From contig NZ_JAAVLW010000011.1 in NCBI RefSeq assembly GCF_013114835.1, positions 124,001 to 188,000 on the forward strand: DNA of 64,000 bases, read 5' to 3'. The notes beneath the pieces are model-generated. The model had not been told where the DNA came from. It ran no database searches and was given only the letters and a program-made list of their open reading frames with translations. Both the position numbers and the translations under genes were made by a program. Origin of the DNA: Bradyrhizobium archetypum (lineage in GTDB: Bacteria > Pseudomonadota > Alphaproteobacteria > Rhizobiales > Xanthobacteraceae). How positions within the stretch are numbered: the stretch's first letter is position 1; each line of letters starts with the position of its first letter. Shown in pieces: positions 37,873 to 46,841 of the stretch.

Positions 37873-37886
37873 GTGATCCAGATCAC
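37873..37886. promoter_or_regulatory. CRP/FNR-family-like palindrome
   Basis: GTGATCCAGATCAC is a perfect 6-2-6 palindrome, matching GTGA-N6-TCAC. It lies 66-79 bases upstream of the DUF2147-type gene and within the only promoter-bearing gap there. It differs from the FixK form (TTGA..TCAA) at the outer base, so a CRP-like regulator is more likely. Confidence 0.5.
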
Positions 37887-37996
37887 TTTCAAACTATAAG
37901 TCGTGTACTAGCGGCTTCGGTTCAAATTCGAATTTGCAGATTAAATAGAGCTCAATTGACGGTCAAATTTCCGGCGGAAAGCGAGTCTTTCCGGAA

Positions 37997-38779
37997 TCAA
38001 TCGAACCAGACAGCATAGATTTTCTTGAAGCTTCCGTCCTGGGTGGTGATGTGGAGCCACTGGTCCACAAAGGCCTTCAGCGCCACGTCGCGCTGCAGCC
38101 AATAGGCCTTTTCGGAAAAGTCGAACGGCTTTTCCGGATGCACCGCGCAGAGCACGCCCGCGTGCTGCTTCTGCTGGTAGCGGGTTTCGGAAGCGTCCGT
38201 CATCATCAGATCGGCATTGCCTTTGGCGATCTCCTCGAAAATCGTGACGTTGTCAATCCACACTTTGATCTCGGCATTCTTGATGTTCGCCTTGGCGAAT
38301 CGTTCATTGGTGCCGCCGGGATTGACGATGACGCGCGTGCCGGCCCTGTCGATATCTGCAATGGTCTCATATTTGTCCTTGTCGGCGCAGCGCGCGATCG
38401 GCGTCTTGCCCTCGCGCATGATCGGCGCCGAGAACAGCCCCTTTTTCTGCCGGTCGAGCGTGATCGAGACGCCGCCCATCGCGATGTCGAAATTGTCGGC
38501 TTCAAAATCCTTTATCAGTTGCGGCCAAGCCGTCTTCACGAACTCGACCTTGACGCCGATCGCCTTGCCAAGTGCTTCCGCCATGTCGACGTCGAAGCCG
38601 CGGAATTTCGAGGTGTCCTTGTCGTAGTAGGTGAACGGCAGATAGTCGCCGGTCATGCCGACCCGCAGCGTGCCGCGCTTGATGATATCGTCGAGGCGGG
38701 AATTCCCGACCTGCTGCGCGTGGGCCGAAACCGTCCACAGCACGGCGATTGCAAGACTGACCAACACCCGAAACATCAC
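37997..38779 (-). CDS. pheC: Periplasmic cyclohexadienyl dehydratase-like protein (PheC family)
   Basis: A 260-residue protein with a signal peptide (1-21, AHA|QQ). The fold is that of amino-acid-binding periplasmic proteins (LRVGMTGDYLPFTYYD, FRGFDVDMAEALGKAIG). The second half follows, from memory, the secreted Pseudomonas cyclohexadienyl dehydratase closely: NPGGTNERFAKANIK, NVTIFEEIAKGNADLMMTDASE, LCAVHPEKPFDFSEKAYWLQRD and FVDQWLHI. PheC converts prephenate or arogenate to phenylpyruvate or phenylalanine in the periplasm. A plain transport binding protein is the alternative, but no permease is adjacent. Confidence 0.75.
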   Translation of the reverse strand: MMFRVLVSLAIAVLWTVSAHAQQVGNSRLDDIIKRGTLRVGMTGDYLPFTYYDKDTSKFRGFDVDMAEALGKAIGVKVEFVKTAWPQLIKDFEADNFDIAMGGVSITLDRQKKGLFSAPIMREGKTPIARCADKDKYETIADIDRAGTRVIVNPGGTNERFAKANIKNAEIKVWIDNVTIFEEIAKGNADLMMTDASETRYQQKQHAGVLCAVHPEKPFDFSEKAYWLQRDVALKAFVDQWLHITTQDGSFKKIYAVWFD

Positions 38780-38872
38780 GTCTTCTCCAACGGCAATTTA
38801 GATGACATCCTCAAAGCGATGGCGCGGATTTAGACCAGATCGCCACGCCGTGCCAGCCGGAGAAATCGAAAC

Positions 38873-39385
38873 GTGACCATCTCGCTTCATGAGGCTTCCG
38901 TCGGCGTGTTTGTGCCGTATCTCGGAAATCTGTCCGGTCTTCTCGACAAGGCTTCGGCGCATGCCGAAACCTGGAACATCGATCCCGCCGTGCTCCTGAA
39001 CATGCGGCTCTCGCCCACCATGTACAATTTGAAGCAGCAGGTCGGAGAAGCAAGCCGGCATGCAATCGTTGCCAGCGCGCTCCTGGCCGGACGCGCACCT
39101 CTCACGTTTTCAGACGCAGAGCCCGATATCGCCGAGCTCAAGACACGGATATCCGCGGCGGTCGAGTTCGTGCAAGCTCTGCCGCGCGCCGAGATCGACG
39201 CCGCGGCCGACAAGGAAGTCGCGTTCACCTTCAAGAATGGCAACCAGCGGAAATTCACCGGAAAATCGTTGCTGCTGACCTTCAGCGTTCCGCAGTTCTT
39301 CTTTCATGCCACGACGGCGTACGACATCTTGCGCCATGCCGGTGTCGACCTCGCCAAGAAGGACTTTCTGGAGGCGCCAAGATAG
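38873..39385 (+). CDS. DUF1993 family protein
   Basis: A 170-residue soluble helical protein. DUF1993 text: TISLHEASVGVFVPYLGNLSGLLDKA, DPAVLLNMRLSPTMYNLKQQV and FSVPQFFFHATTAYDILRHAGVDL near the end, where a HATTAYDILR helix may hold a metal-type histidine as in DinB-like bundles. The start is GTG at 38873, supported by GGAG eight bases upstream; an ATG at residue 6 of the other frame is not in register. The function is unknown. It is convergent with the next small gene. Confidence 0.9.
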   Translation: MTISLHEASVGVFVPYLGNLSGLLDKASAHAETWNIDPAVLLNMRLSPTMYNLKQQVGEASRHAIVASALLAGRAPLTFSDAEPDIAELKTRISAAVEFVQALPRAEIDAAADKEVAFTFKNGNQRKFTGKSLLLTFSVPQFFFHATTAYDILRHAGVDLAKKDFLEAPR

Positions 39386-39406
39386 CCGTCAGGCCATCGC
39401 GGAAGA

Positions 39407-39811
39407 TTACTCCTCACCGTTGCGGACCGGATTGGCGACCGCGCTGCGTCCGACCATCTCGCTCTTCAATTGCTCGAAGCGGCGGCGCGCGGCGCTCTCG
39501 CGATTATCGACCATCTGGATCGCGGCCTCCCTCGACATCGGCCCGATGATGATCGGAGCGGAATTCTCGCCGATGGTCTCGTCGACATAGTAGTCGCCGT
39601 TCTCGAGCCGGACGGTCCATTTGAAACGGATCGCCGCCATCGGCCCAGGACCGAATTTGCAGTAGCCATGAGCCTCGATCGGCAGAGGCGCGGCGGGGAG
39701 CGGAGGAGGGGCCACGGGCCTTTGCTCGGTGGATTCGCGATGGGCTTGCGGCGGGTCAAGAATGCTGGCGATGGTCGCCAGGGCATGATCGGTTGGGTCG
39801 CTTGGCGTCAC
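39407..39811 (-). CDS. Hypothetical protein (134 aa)
   Basis: A soluble protein starting at GTG (MTPSDPTDHALATIAS) with GGGAGG seven bases before it. After a Pro-rich stretch (about 33-45) comes a compact part: YCKFGPGPMAAIRFKWTVRLENGDYYVDETIGENSAPIIIGPMSREAAIQMVDNRE. It ends in a charged helix. No signal peptide or membrane segment is present. I recall similar uncharacterised proteins in Bradyrhizobium but no family name. The strong ribosome site and coding-like composition make it a real gene. Confidence 0.7.
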   Translation of the reverse strand: MTPSDPTDHALATIASILDPPQAHRESTEQRPVAPPPLPAAPLPIEAHGYCKFGPGPMAAIRFKWTVRLENGDYYVDETIGENSAPIIIGPMSREAAIQMVDNRESAARRRFEQLKSEMVGRSAVANPVRNGEE

Positions 39812-39928
39812 GATTCGGCCTCCCGGATCGAGCCCGCTTGCAGAATCGGTGTCAGTTGCCGCCCGGGCTCCCTCCTTGCTTCCGAATAAAGCTGGGTTTT
39901 GTCAATCCGTGGCTTTTTTGCGGCGCGG

Positions 39929-41353
39929 CTAGGCGCATACTGGCGGTAATTTGTTCTTCCACGGGCGCACCTGTTCAAGCTGACCGGCCAGCCGGAACAG
40001 GGTCGCCTCGTCGCCGAATCTGGCCGAGAACATCATGCCGAGCGGCAGCCCGGCCTTGTTCCACGCCAATGGCACCGACATCGCCGGCTGTCCGGACATG
40101 TTGAACATGGACGTCCCGGGCATGTAGCGTCGCAGGATCGGGGCAATGTGCGACAGATCGTTCGACATTGTGTTGAGCTCGCCGATGCGGAGCGGTGGTG
40201 CGCACAATGTGGGAGACAGGAAGACGTCGCAGCCTGCGAAGAAGGCCGCCAGCGAGCGGGAGATCTGGAAAGCAGCGAGCTGGGCGGCGACATAGTCGGT
40301 CGCGGTGACCTTCTTCGCGTTGTGGGAATGCGCCAGCGTCAACGCCTCGATATCTCTGTCCGTCATTTCCCGGCCGAGCCTCTGCTCGAGTAGCCGCACT
40401 GTCAGCGCGGTGTTGCCGCCGACAATGGTGGTCATGACAGCGGCAGGATCGGCCGCGAGCTCCGGCGCCCGTTCCTCGACGTGGTGGCCGAGCCCGGCCA
40501 GAAGGCTTGCGATCTCGCGCACGGCGGCCGCGATTTCCGGGTCGATGGCGTCGCCATACGGCGACTTGTCGGTGAAGGCGATGCGAAGCCGGCCGGGGTC
40601 GCGACCGACTTCCTGCGAGAACGGCCGTTCCGGCGGCGGCGCGACATAGGGGCTCGACGCTTCAGGACCGTGGATCGCATCCAGCATCACCGCGCTATCG
40701 CGCACGCTGATGCTCACGACGTGGCCGCAGGAAAATCCACCCCAGCCTTCGCCGCGATCGGGCCCCAGCGGATTGCGCGCCCGGGTCGGCTTCAGGCCGA
40801 ACACGCCGCAGGCCGAGGCGGGGATCCGGATCGAACCGCCGCCATCGCTGGCATGGGCAACGGGAAGAATGCGGGCGGCAACGGCAGCCGCGGCTCCGCC
40901 CGACGAGCCGCCGGAGGAATGCGCGAGATTCCAGGGGTTGCGGGTCGGCCCGAACAGGCGTGACTCCGTCGTCGGCATCAGGCCGAATTCGGGACTGGAG
41001 CTCTTGCCGAAGATGGATACGCCGGTATCGATGAAACGCTGCGCCAGCGTCCCGGTATGGTCAGCCACAAAATCCATCAGGACCGTCGCGCCCGAGGTCG
41101 TGCGCGTGCCTTCCAGGAGGTCGAGGTCCTTCAGGAGGAACGGCACGCCGGTGAAAGGGCCGTCGATCAGGCCATTCGCGATCTGACGCTCGGCATAGTC
41201 GTAATGTTTGACGACGACCGCGTTGATCTGCGGATCTATTTTCGCTGTGCGGGCGACGGCCTCGTCGAGCAATTCCTTAGGCGAGACCTGTTTCTCTCGA
41301 ACCAGTTCGGCGAGGCCAACCGCGTCGTAATTGCCGTATTCCTTGAACGCCAT
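39929..41353 (-). CDS. Amidase (amidase-signature family)
   Basis: A 474-residue amidase with the Ser-cisSer-Lys triad in place: Lys75 in PFLLKDLD, the SSGGSSGGAAAAVAA loop with Ser150/151, and Ser174 in SDGGGSIRIPAS. The overall length and the LPPL-type end match 6-aminohexanoate-cyclic-dimer hydrolase and related amidases more than GatA. It is the last gene of an operon that starts with a sugar-type ABC importer and includes a hydroxyacid dehydrogenase, so its substrate may be an imported amide or lactam. A small GGCCGG-TCGATG-CCGGCC hairpin lies in the 53 bases before it. Confidence 0.9.
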   Translation of the reverse strand: MAFKEYGNYDAVGLAELVREKQVSPKELLDEAVARTAKIDPQINAVVVKHYDYAERQIANGLIDGPFTGVPFLLKDLDLLEGTRTTSGATVLMDFVADHTGTLAQRFIDTGVSIFGKSSSPEFGLMPTTESRLFGPTRNPWNLAHSSGGSSGGAAAAVAARILPVAHASDGGGSIRIPASACGVFGLKPTRARNPLGPDRGEGWGGFSCGHVVSISVRDSAVMLDAIHGPEASSPYVAPPPERPFSQEVGRDPGRLRIAFTDKSPYGDAIDPEIAAAVREIASLLAGLGHHVEERAPELAADPAAVMTTIVGGNTALTVRLLEQRLGREMTDRDIEALTLAHSHNAKKVTATDYVAAQLAAFQISRSLAAFFAGCDVFLSPTLCAPPLRIGELNTMSNDLSHIAPILRRYMPGTSMFNMSGQPAMSVPLAWNKAGLPLGMMFSARFGDEATLFRLAGQLEQVRPWKNKLPPVCA

Positions 41354-41370
41354 GCACTACCTCACTAGCC

Positions 41371-41388
41371 GGCCGGTCGATGCCGGCC
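41371..41388 (-). promoter_or_regulatory. Intercistronic hairpin before the amidase gene
   Basis: GGCCGG and CCGGCC pair across TCGATG in the gap between dehydrogenase and amidase genes. It may stabilise or partly terminate the message; no T-run follows. Confidence 0.4.
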
Positions 41389-41406
41389 GCGCCGGTGGTG
41401 GACGAT

Positions 41407-42396
41407 TCAGCCGAGCACGTCCTGATTGATCACGTTCTGGCGCAGCGGATCGCCATCCAGCACGCTCAGAATGTTGCGGGCAGTCTGTTCGCTCATCCGA
41501 TCCACCGCTTCCACCGTGACACCGGCGACATGCGGCGCCATGATGACGTTCGGCAGGGCAAGCAAGGCTTGGCCGGCCGGCGGAGGCTCCTGCTCGAAAA
41601 CGTCGAGGCCTGCGCCGGCCAGCTTGCCGGATACCAGCGCGGCATGCAGGGCGGCCTCGTCGACGATTCCGCCGCGCGCCGTGTTGATCAGATAGGCGGT
41701 CGGCTTCATCCGGTTCAGCCTGTCGGCATCGAACATGCCGACCGTCTCCGGATTTTTTGGGCAGTGGATGCTGACGAAGTCAGCGCGCGGCAGCGCCGCA
41801 TTGAGATCGGCGACCGGCTCGCAGCCCGCGGCCTTGATGTCGGCGGCGGGTTTGTAGGGGTCGAAGACCAGAACATGCATTTCCATCGCCAGACAGCGCT
41901 TGGCGGTTCGAGTGCCGATGCGCCCGAAACCGACGATCAGGACCGTCTTGCCGAAGAGGTCGTAGGGCAGCATCCCGAGCCTATCAGCCCATTTGTCGTC
42001 CCGGACCAGCGAATGCATTTCGGTTGCGCGTTTGGCGAGCGTCAGCATCATGAACAGCGCATGTTCGGCGACCGATGGCGAATTGGCGGTGCCCGCCACC
42101 ATCAGCGGCACCTTGCGGCGGCTGAGGGCGGGGACGTCGACCGCGTCGAAGCCGACCCCGATCCGGGTCACCACCAGCATGTTCTTGGAGGATTCCAGCT
42201 CGGGCTCGCCGAAGCGGGTGCCGCCCAGCGCGACGCCATGGACCGGCGCGTGCTCCTTCAGCTTGATGTTGAAATCTTCCTGCGAAATCATGTTGGGAAA
42301 TTCGACGAGCTCGATGTCGTCTCGCGCATGAAGCAGCGCTCTTCCCTGCTGTGACATCGATTCCGTGATGAAGATTTTCTTCTTATTGGTAGCCAT
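41407..42396 (-). CDS. D-isomer-specific 2-hydroxyacid dehydrogenase
   Basis: A 329-residue NAD-dependent dehydrogenase. The Rossmann motif VGFGRIGTRTAKRC starts near residue 147. The catalytic trio is visible: Arg in NTARGGIVDE, Glu in DVFEQEPPP and His in APHVAGVT. Family members include phosphoglycerate, glyoxylate/hydroxypyruvate and D-lactate dehydrogenases, and the exact substrate is not set. ATG 42396 was chosen because AGGG precedes it; a TTG eleven codons upstream overlaps the ATPase stop. Fifth gene of the ABC operon. Confidence 0.92.
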   Translation of the reverse strand: MATNKKKIFITESMSQQGRALLHARDDIELVEFPNMISQEDFNIKLKEHAPVHGVALGGTRFGEPELESSKNMLVVTRIGVGFDAVDVPALSRRKVPLMVAGTANSPSVAEHALFMMLTLAKRATEMHSLVRDDKWADRLGMLPYDLFGKTVLIVGFGRIGTRTAKRCLAMEMHVLVFDPYKPAADIKAAGCEPVADLNAALPRADFVSIHCPKNPETVGMFDADRLNRMKPTAYLINTARGGIVDEAALHAALVSGKLAGAGLDVFEQEPPPAGQALLALPNVIMAPHVAGVTVEAVDRMSEQTARNILSVLDGDPLRQNVINQDVLG

Positions 42397-42425
42397 TTCC
42401 TGCCCTTGGGTCTCCTGGTGCGCCG

Positions 42426-43526
42426 TCAAAGCACGACGCCGGTTACCTCGTTTAGCAGGTGCATATTGTTGAGGTCCACAGCCAATCGGAGGGGGGCGCC
42501 ATCCTGTGCGCCGGCATTGGGATTGACCCTGCCGCAGACCTGCGCGCCTTCGAGCGTAAAATAGATCAGCGTCTCCATTCCCATCGGCTCGGTGACGTCG
42601 AGCACGGTGTCGAAGGTCTCGACGCCCGGCGCGGGATGCGGCCTGGCCTCGGCGATGTGCTCGGGCCGCAGCCCCAACAATAATTTGTCGTCACGCGGAA
42701 TGCGTTGATAGCGGGCAGCGCGGGCCGGCGGCAGCGGAAAGGCAATGCGATCGGTGAGTCGGACGTGCAACTTGCCGGCGAGCTCCTCCAGCCGGCAGGG
42801 AATGAAATTCATCGCCGGCGACCCGATGAAGCTGGCGACGAACTTCGTTGCCGGCTTGTGATAGAGCTCGTTCGGCGTGCCGATCTGCTCGATCCGGCCA
42901 TGGTTCATCACCACGACGCGATCGGCCAGCGTCATCGCCTCTACCTGGTCGTGGGTCACGTAGACCGTCGTGGTACGGACCTTCTGGTGCACCTTCTTGA
43001 TCTCGATCCGCATCTGCACGCGCAGTTTGGCGTCAAGGTTGGACAGCGGCTCGTCGAACAGAAATACCTTCGGATTGCGCACGATGGCTCGGCCCATCGC
43101 GACGCGCTGGCGCTGGCCGCCGGACAGTTGCTTCGGCTTGCGGTCGACGAGCTCGACGATATCGAGCATGCGCGCCGCCTCGTCGACCCGGCTCTTGATC
43201 TCGGCCTTCGGATAGCGCTTGAGCCGCAGTCCGAACGACATGTTTTCGGCAACCGTCATGTGCGGGTAGAGCGCGTAGTTCTGAAATACCATCGCGATAT
43301 CGCGATCCTTCGGGGGAACGTCGTTGACGACATCGCCGCCGATCATGATGTCTCCGTCGGAGATATCCTCCAAACCCGCGATCATCCGCAGCGTGGTCGA
43401 CTTGCCGCAGCCCGAGGGGCCGACCAGCACGACGAACTCATGGTCGGCGATGTCGAGATCGATGCCGCGCACCGCCTCGACCTCGTCATAGCGCTTAACA
43501 ACCTTACGCAACGTCACGTCAGCCAT
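42426..43526 (-). CDS. ABC transporter ATP-binding protein (UgpC/MalK type)
   Basis: A 366-residue ATPase. Walker A is GPSGCGKSTT, the Q loop MVFQNYALYPHMT, the signature LSGGQRQRVAMGRA, Walker B VFLFDEPLSNLD and the switch His VTHDQVEAM. The C-terminal 130 residues form the TOBE/MOI regulatory domain seen in carbohydrate importers (LGLRPEHIAEARP). ATG 43526 (MADVTLRK) follows AGGG and is the usual family start. Fourth gene of the operon, four bases after the second permease. Confidence 0.95.
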   Translation of the reverse strand: MADVTLRKVVKRYDEVEAVRGIDLDIADHEFVVLVGPSGCGKSTTLRMIAGLEDISDGDIMIGGDVVNDVPPKDRDIAMVFQNYALYPHMTVAENMSFGLRLKRYPKAEIKSRVDEAARMLDIVELVDRKPKQLSGGQRQRVAMGRAIVRNPKVFLFDEPLSNLDAKLRVQMRIEIKKVHQKVRTTTVYVTHDQVEAMTLADRVVVMNHGRIEQIGTPNELYHKPATKFVASFIGSPAMNFIPCRLEELAGKLHVRLTDRIAFPLPPARAARYQRIPRDDKLLLGLRPEHIAEARPHPAPGVETFDTVLDVTEPMGMETLIYFTLEGAQVCGRVNPNAGAQDGAPLRLAVDLNNMHLLNEVTGVVL

Positions 43527-43530
43527 GAGA

Positions 43531-44442
43531 TCAACCCTTCGTCGCACCGGCGGTCAGGCCGGCAATGTAATAGTCCATCAGGAACGCGTAGATGATGAGC
43601 GGGGGTGCAGCGCCGAGCAGGGCGCCGGTCATGATCTGACCCCAGTTGAACACATCGCCCTTGATCAGCGTCGTGATGATGCCGACCGGCAACACGAGCT
43701 GGTCCGTGGAGGTGGTGAACACGAGCGGATAGAGGAATTGCGCCCATGACACCGTGAAGGCGAAGATGGTCGCCGCGATGATTCCCGGCAGCGCCACCGG
43801 AATGAAGATCCGCGTCAGCGTCTGAAACCAGGACGCACCGTCGATGATGGCCGCTTCGTCGAGCTCCTTGGGGATCGAAGCGAAATAGCCGATCATGATC
43901 CAGGTGCAGAACGGCACCGTCAGTGTCGGATAAATGAACAGCAGAACGTACCAGCGGTTGATGAGCTGGATACCGGTCCAGTCGCCGACCATCACCAGCA
44001 TCTTGAACAGGGGGATGAACAGGAGCGAGTCCGGAATCAGGTAGGTCAGAAACACGCCGGTCGCCAGCGTCGCCGAACCCCAGAATTTCATTCGCGCCAG
44101 CGCAAACGCCGCCGGCACGCTGATCAGCATGGTAATTGTCACCACGATGATCGCCACCATCGCCGAATTCCAGAAGAACCGAAGGAACTGATTGGAGGTC
44201 AGCAGCTCGATGTAGTTCGACAGCGTTGGGTGGAAGACCCACCAGGGATTGGTTGCGGCCGAAATCTCGGCGCTGCTCTTCAGCGAGGTGATGAGCATGT
44301 AAAGCGGCGGCACCAGCGAGAAGATCGCAAACAGAATCAGGAAGAAATAGGACCAACGCAATGCCCAGGCGCGGTCGCGGCTCATGCTGCCGTATTTGAC
44401 TTTGCGGGTCGGGCCGGCCTTGTCGACGGTGAGCGTGCTCAT
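43531..44442 (-). CDS. Carbohydrate-type ABC transporter permease (MalG/UgpE type)
   Basis: A 303-residue membrane protein with six predicted helices. The EAA loop reads ELDEAAIIDGASWFQTLTRIFIPVALPG. It starts MSTLTVDKAGP with a cytoplasmic leader before YFFLILFAIFSLVPPLYML. ATG 44442 overlaps the previous permease stop in ATGA; the longer open frame upstream lies within that gene. Second permease of the importer. Confidence 0.94.
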   Translation of the reverse strand: MSTLTVDKAGPTRKVKYGSMSRDRAWALRWSYFFLILFAIFSLVPPLYMLITSLKSSAEISAATNPWWVFHPTLSNYIELLTSNQFLRFFWNSAMVAIIVVTITMLISVPAAFALARMKFWGSATLATGVFLTYLIPDSLLFIPLFKMLVMVGDWTGIQLINRWYVLLFIYPTLTVPFCTWIMIGYFASIPKELDEAAIIDGASWFQTLTRIFIPVALPGIIAATIFAFTVSWAQFLYPLVFTTSTDQLVLPVGIITTLIKGDVFNWGQIMTGALLGAAPPLIIYAFLMDYYIAGLTAGATKG

Positions 44443-45371
44443 GCTTCGTTTCCGCGCTTCGAGATATCGCGAAGGATGAATATTGCCGCAATCGCAAGAA
44501 TCGGCGCCATGAACAGCGAGACGCTGGCGCCAAGCGGAATATCGCTGCCTTCGATGCCGACCCGGAATGCCCAGGTTGCAAAGATATGGGTGCGGTCGAG
44601 CGGCCCGCCCGCGGTGAGGATGCGGACGATGTCGAAATTCGCGAATGTCACGATCAGCGAGAACAGCGTCGTAATTGCAATGATGTTTCGCATCATCGGC
44701 AGCGTGACATACCAGATGCGCTGCCACCAGTTGGCGCCGTCGATCGCGGCTGCTTCATAGAGTTGTTCGGGCACCGATTTCAGCGCCGCCAGATACATGA
44801 TCATGAAGAACGGCGCGCCGTACCAGACGTTCACCAGAATCACCGAGAAGCGCGCCCACGCCGCATCTCCGGTCCAGGGGATCGGCCCGATCCCGAAAAA
44901 CGACAGAGTATAATTGAAGGCACTATAGGAGGGATCGAACAGCCACAGCCAGGCAAGCGTGCTCATTGCCGGCGGGATCACCCATGGCACCAGCAGCATG
45001 CCGCGCCATCGGCGTTGCTTGTTGGCGGGAACGTTGTGGACGAAATGCGCGACGATGAAGCCGATCAGCGCCTTAAAGATCACGGCGGTAATGGCAAAGA
45101 TACAGGACTGCTTGACCACCAGCCAGAAAGTGTCGCGCTTGAACAGAAACTCGAAATTGCCGAGCCCGACAAATTTGGTCATGGCCTTGTTGAGCGTCGC
45201 GAGGTGAATAGCATAGAAGGCCGGATAAATGACCAGACCCGCCACCAGGAGGATGAGCGGCAATGTCAGGAAGAACGCCATGGTCGACTTGCGTTTGAGC
45301 GCGCGGTGCAGACTCGTGCGGGCGCTCGTGGCCTTCGCGGGGGCGGTGCGCTGAAATGCAACGTCGACCAT
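44439..45371 (-). CDS. Carbohydrate-type ABC transporter permease (MalF/UgpA type)
   Basis: A 310-residue membrane protein with six helices after an N-terminal basic stretch. The EAA loop is ..QLYEAAAIDGANWWQRIWYVTLPMM. PWVIPPAMSTLAWLWLFDPSYSAFN is typical of the MalF/UgpA side. ATG 45371 is preceded by GGACG. It is separated from the binding-protein gene by 129 bases that can fold, a usual way to make more of the binding protein than of the permeases. Confidence 0.93.
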   Translation of the reverse strand: MVDVAFQRTAPAKATSARTSLHRALKRKSTMAFFLTLPLILLVAGLVIYPAFYAIHLATLNKAMTKFVGLGNFEFLFKRDTFWLVVKQSCIFAITAVIFKALIGFIVAHFVHNVPANKQRRWRGMLLVPWVIPPAMSTLAWLWLFDPSYSAFNYTLSFFGIGPIPWTGDAAWARFSVILVNVWYGAPFFMIMYLAALKSVPEQLYEAAAIDGANWWQRIWYVTLPMMRNIIAITTLFSLIVTFANFDIVRILTAGGPLDRTHIFATWAFRVGIEGSDIPLGASVSLFMAPILAIAAIFILRDISKRGNEA

Positions 45372-45500
45372 GATGCATCGTCCTTGCAGGATCGTTCGCC
45401 GCGGAGCCGGCTTATGGCCGGAATCCGCATTGGGATGAGGGAGCCTGTGATGCAACCGGCGATCCGCTTTCGGCAGACCGCCGGATTGTTATCGTTCGTC

Positions 45501-46841
45501 TCAGCTTCGCATGAAGCCTTCACACTCGCCTTCGGCCCAGGCGAGCGTGCTCTCCATCTTCTCGCCCTGGCCGTAGCGCAGGCACATCTTGGTCAATGTG
45601 GCCTGCACGTAGATCTGCTGGGCGACCTTCGGCGGGGCCGGCGAAGCAGCGATCGACAGGATCTGATGGTTGTAGGGGTTCGGGTAATGGTAGAGCGTGC
45701 CCTTTGGCGGCCCTTCCTCGGCCCAGGTCTTCAGCGTCGTCAATTTCTCGTATGCCGGCAGGTCATAGCCGCCGCTGGCTGCAACGAGCTTCTCGATCGA
45801 CTTCGACTGCGACAGATGGGTAATGAGGCTCTTCGCGGCTTCCCTGTTCTTGGAGAATTTCCACACTGCCAGGAAGTAGGGAAGGTGCGGCGCAAAGCGG
45901 CCCTTCGGCCCTTTCGGGAAGCCATGGGTCCAGCATTGCTCGGCCACCTGCGGCGCGTCGCGTTTTGCGACAGCCCATGCGCTCGGCGGGTTCATGATCA
46001 GGGCGCCCTTGCCGGACACCAACCACCTGTTGTTCGACGCATCGTCCCATGCCCCGGCGTCAGGCGGCAGGAAGGCGATCAGCTTCTTGTAGTATTCGAG
46101 CGCCTGCCGCACCTCGTCGGTCTTGACCGTGAGGTTGCCCTTGGCATCGACAAGCTGCGCACCGAAGGACTGGAAGATCGCGCCGGCCGTGTCGACCGAG
46201 TCCGATGTTTCGCCCAGGCCAATTCCGAAGGGGACGCCGCCCTTGTGGCAGGCTTCCGCGGCCTTCAGGAATGTGTCCATCGTCCAGTTGTCCGCTTTGG
46301 GCTCGGAGCCCGCCGGATACATCTCCTGCACGTCGATATTGGCGAATTTCTTCATCAGGTCGATGCGGGTGCAGGGCCCCTTGATCTGGCTGCCGATGCA
46401 GAACGGAACGGCGTGCCATTTGCCATCAAGTTGGCCGAGATATTTCACCGTGTCGTTGACCGCGCCGTTCTGCGCAATGAGCGCCGTCATGACGTCGTTC
46501 ATCGGCTCGAGCAGCTCGGTTTGGGCGTGCGGCCACCAGGTCGGCATGGCCAGTATGTCGTGCCCGGACTTGGCCTGCGCCTCGGCGGCTATCGTGATCT
46601 CGTTCTTCCTGCCGTTGCTGGTGATGTAGTCGATCTTGACTTCGACCTTCTCCTTCTCAGCCCATTCATTGACGAGGTCGGTGCTGGCCTTGTTGGCGCC
46701 GGGAACCCAGTGGTCCCAGAACCCGATCGACACCGAGCCGGCGGCATAGGCGCCGCGCACATAGGGTGCGGTGATGAGAGCTGCGGATGATAGCGCTGTC
46801 GCAGCAACGAATTGGCGGCGAGAAAGCTTCCTGCGTGACAT
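45501..46841 (-). CDS. ABC transporter solute-binding protein (family 1), Tat-type signal
   Basis: A 446-residue binding protein. The N-terminus MSRRKLSRRQFVAATALSSAAL has the twin-arginine pattern (SRRQF-V), suggesting folded export. The mature part is a cluster D sugar-type binder (VSIGFWDHWVPGANKASTDLVNEWAEK). The late segment LVAASGGYDLPAYEKL and many Trp residues point to an extended ligand. GAGG precedes the ATG. First gene of the six-gene operon binding protein-permease-permease-ATPase-dehydrogenase-amidase; the substrate is unknown. Confidence 0.92.
   Translation of the reverse strand: MSRRKLSRRQFVAATALSSAALITAPYVRGAYAAGSVSIGFWDHWVPGANKASTDLVNEWAEKEKVEVKIDYITSNGRKNEITIAAEAQAKSGHDILAMPTWWPHAQTELLEPMNDVMTALIAQNGAVNDTVKYLGQLDGKWHAVPFCIGSQIKGPCTRIDLMKKFANIDVQEMYPAGSEPKADNWTMDTFLKAAEACHKGGVPFGIGLGETSDSVDTAGAIFQSFGAQLVDAKGNLTVKTDEVRQALEYYKKLIAFLPPDAGAWDDASNNRWLVSGKGALIMNPPSAWAVAKRDAPQVAEQCWTHGFPKGPKGRFAPHLPYFLAVWKFSKNREAAKSLITHLSQSKSIEKLVAASGGYDLPAYEKLTTLKTWAEEGPPKGTLYHYPNPYNHQILSIAASPAPPKVAQQIYVQATLTKMCLRYGQGEKMESTLAWAEGECEGFMRS

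Noticed and set aside
44586..46790. A 734-codon plus-strand open frame opposite the permease and binding-protein genes
   Set aside because: It spans two well-supported minus-strand genes and shows shadow-frame composition; no motif was seen.
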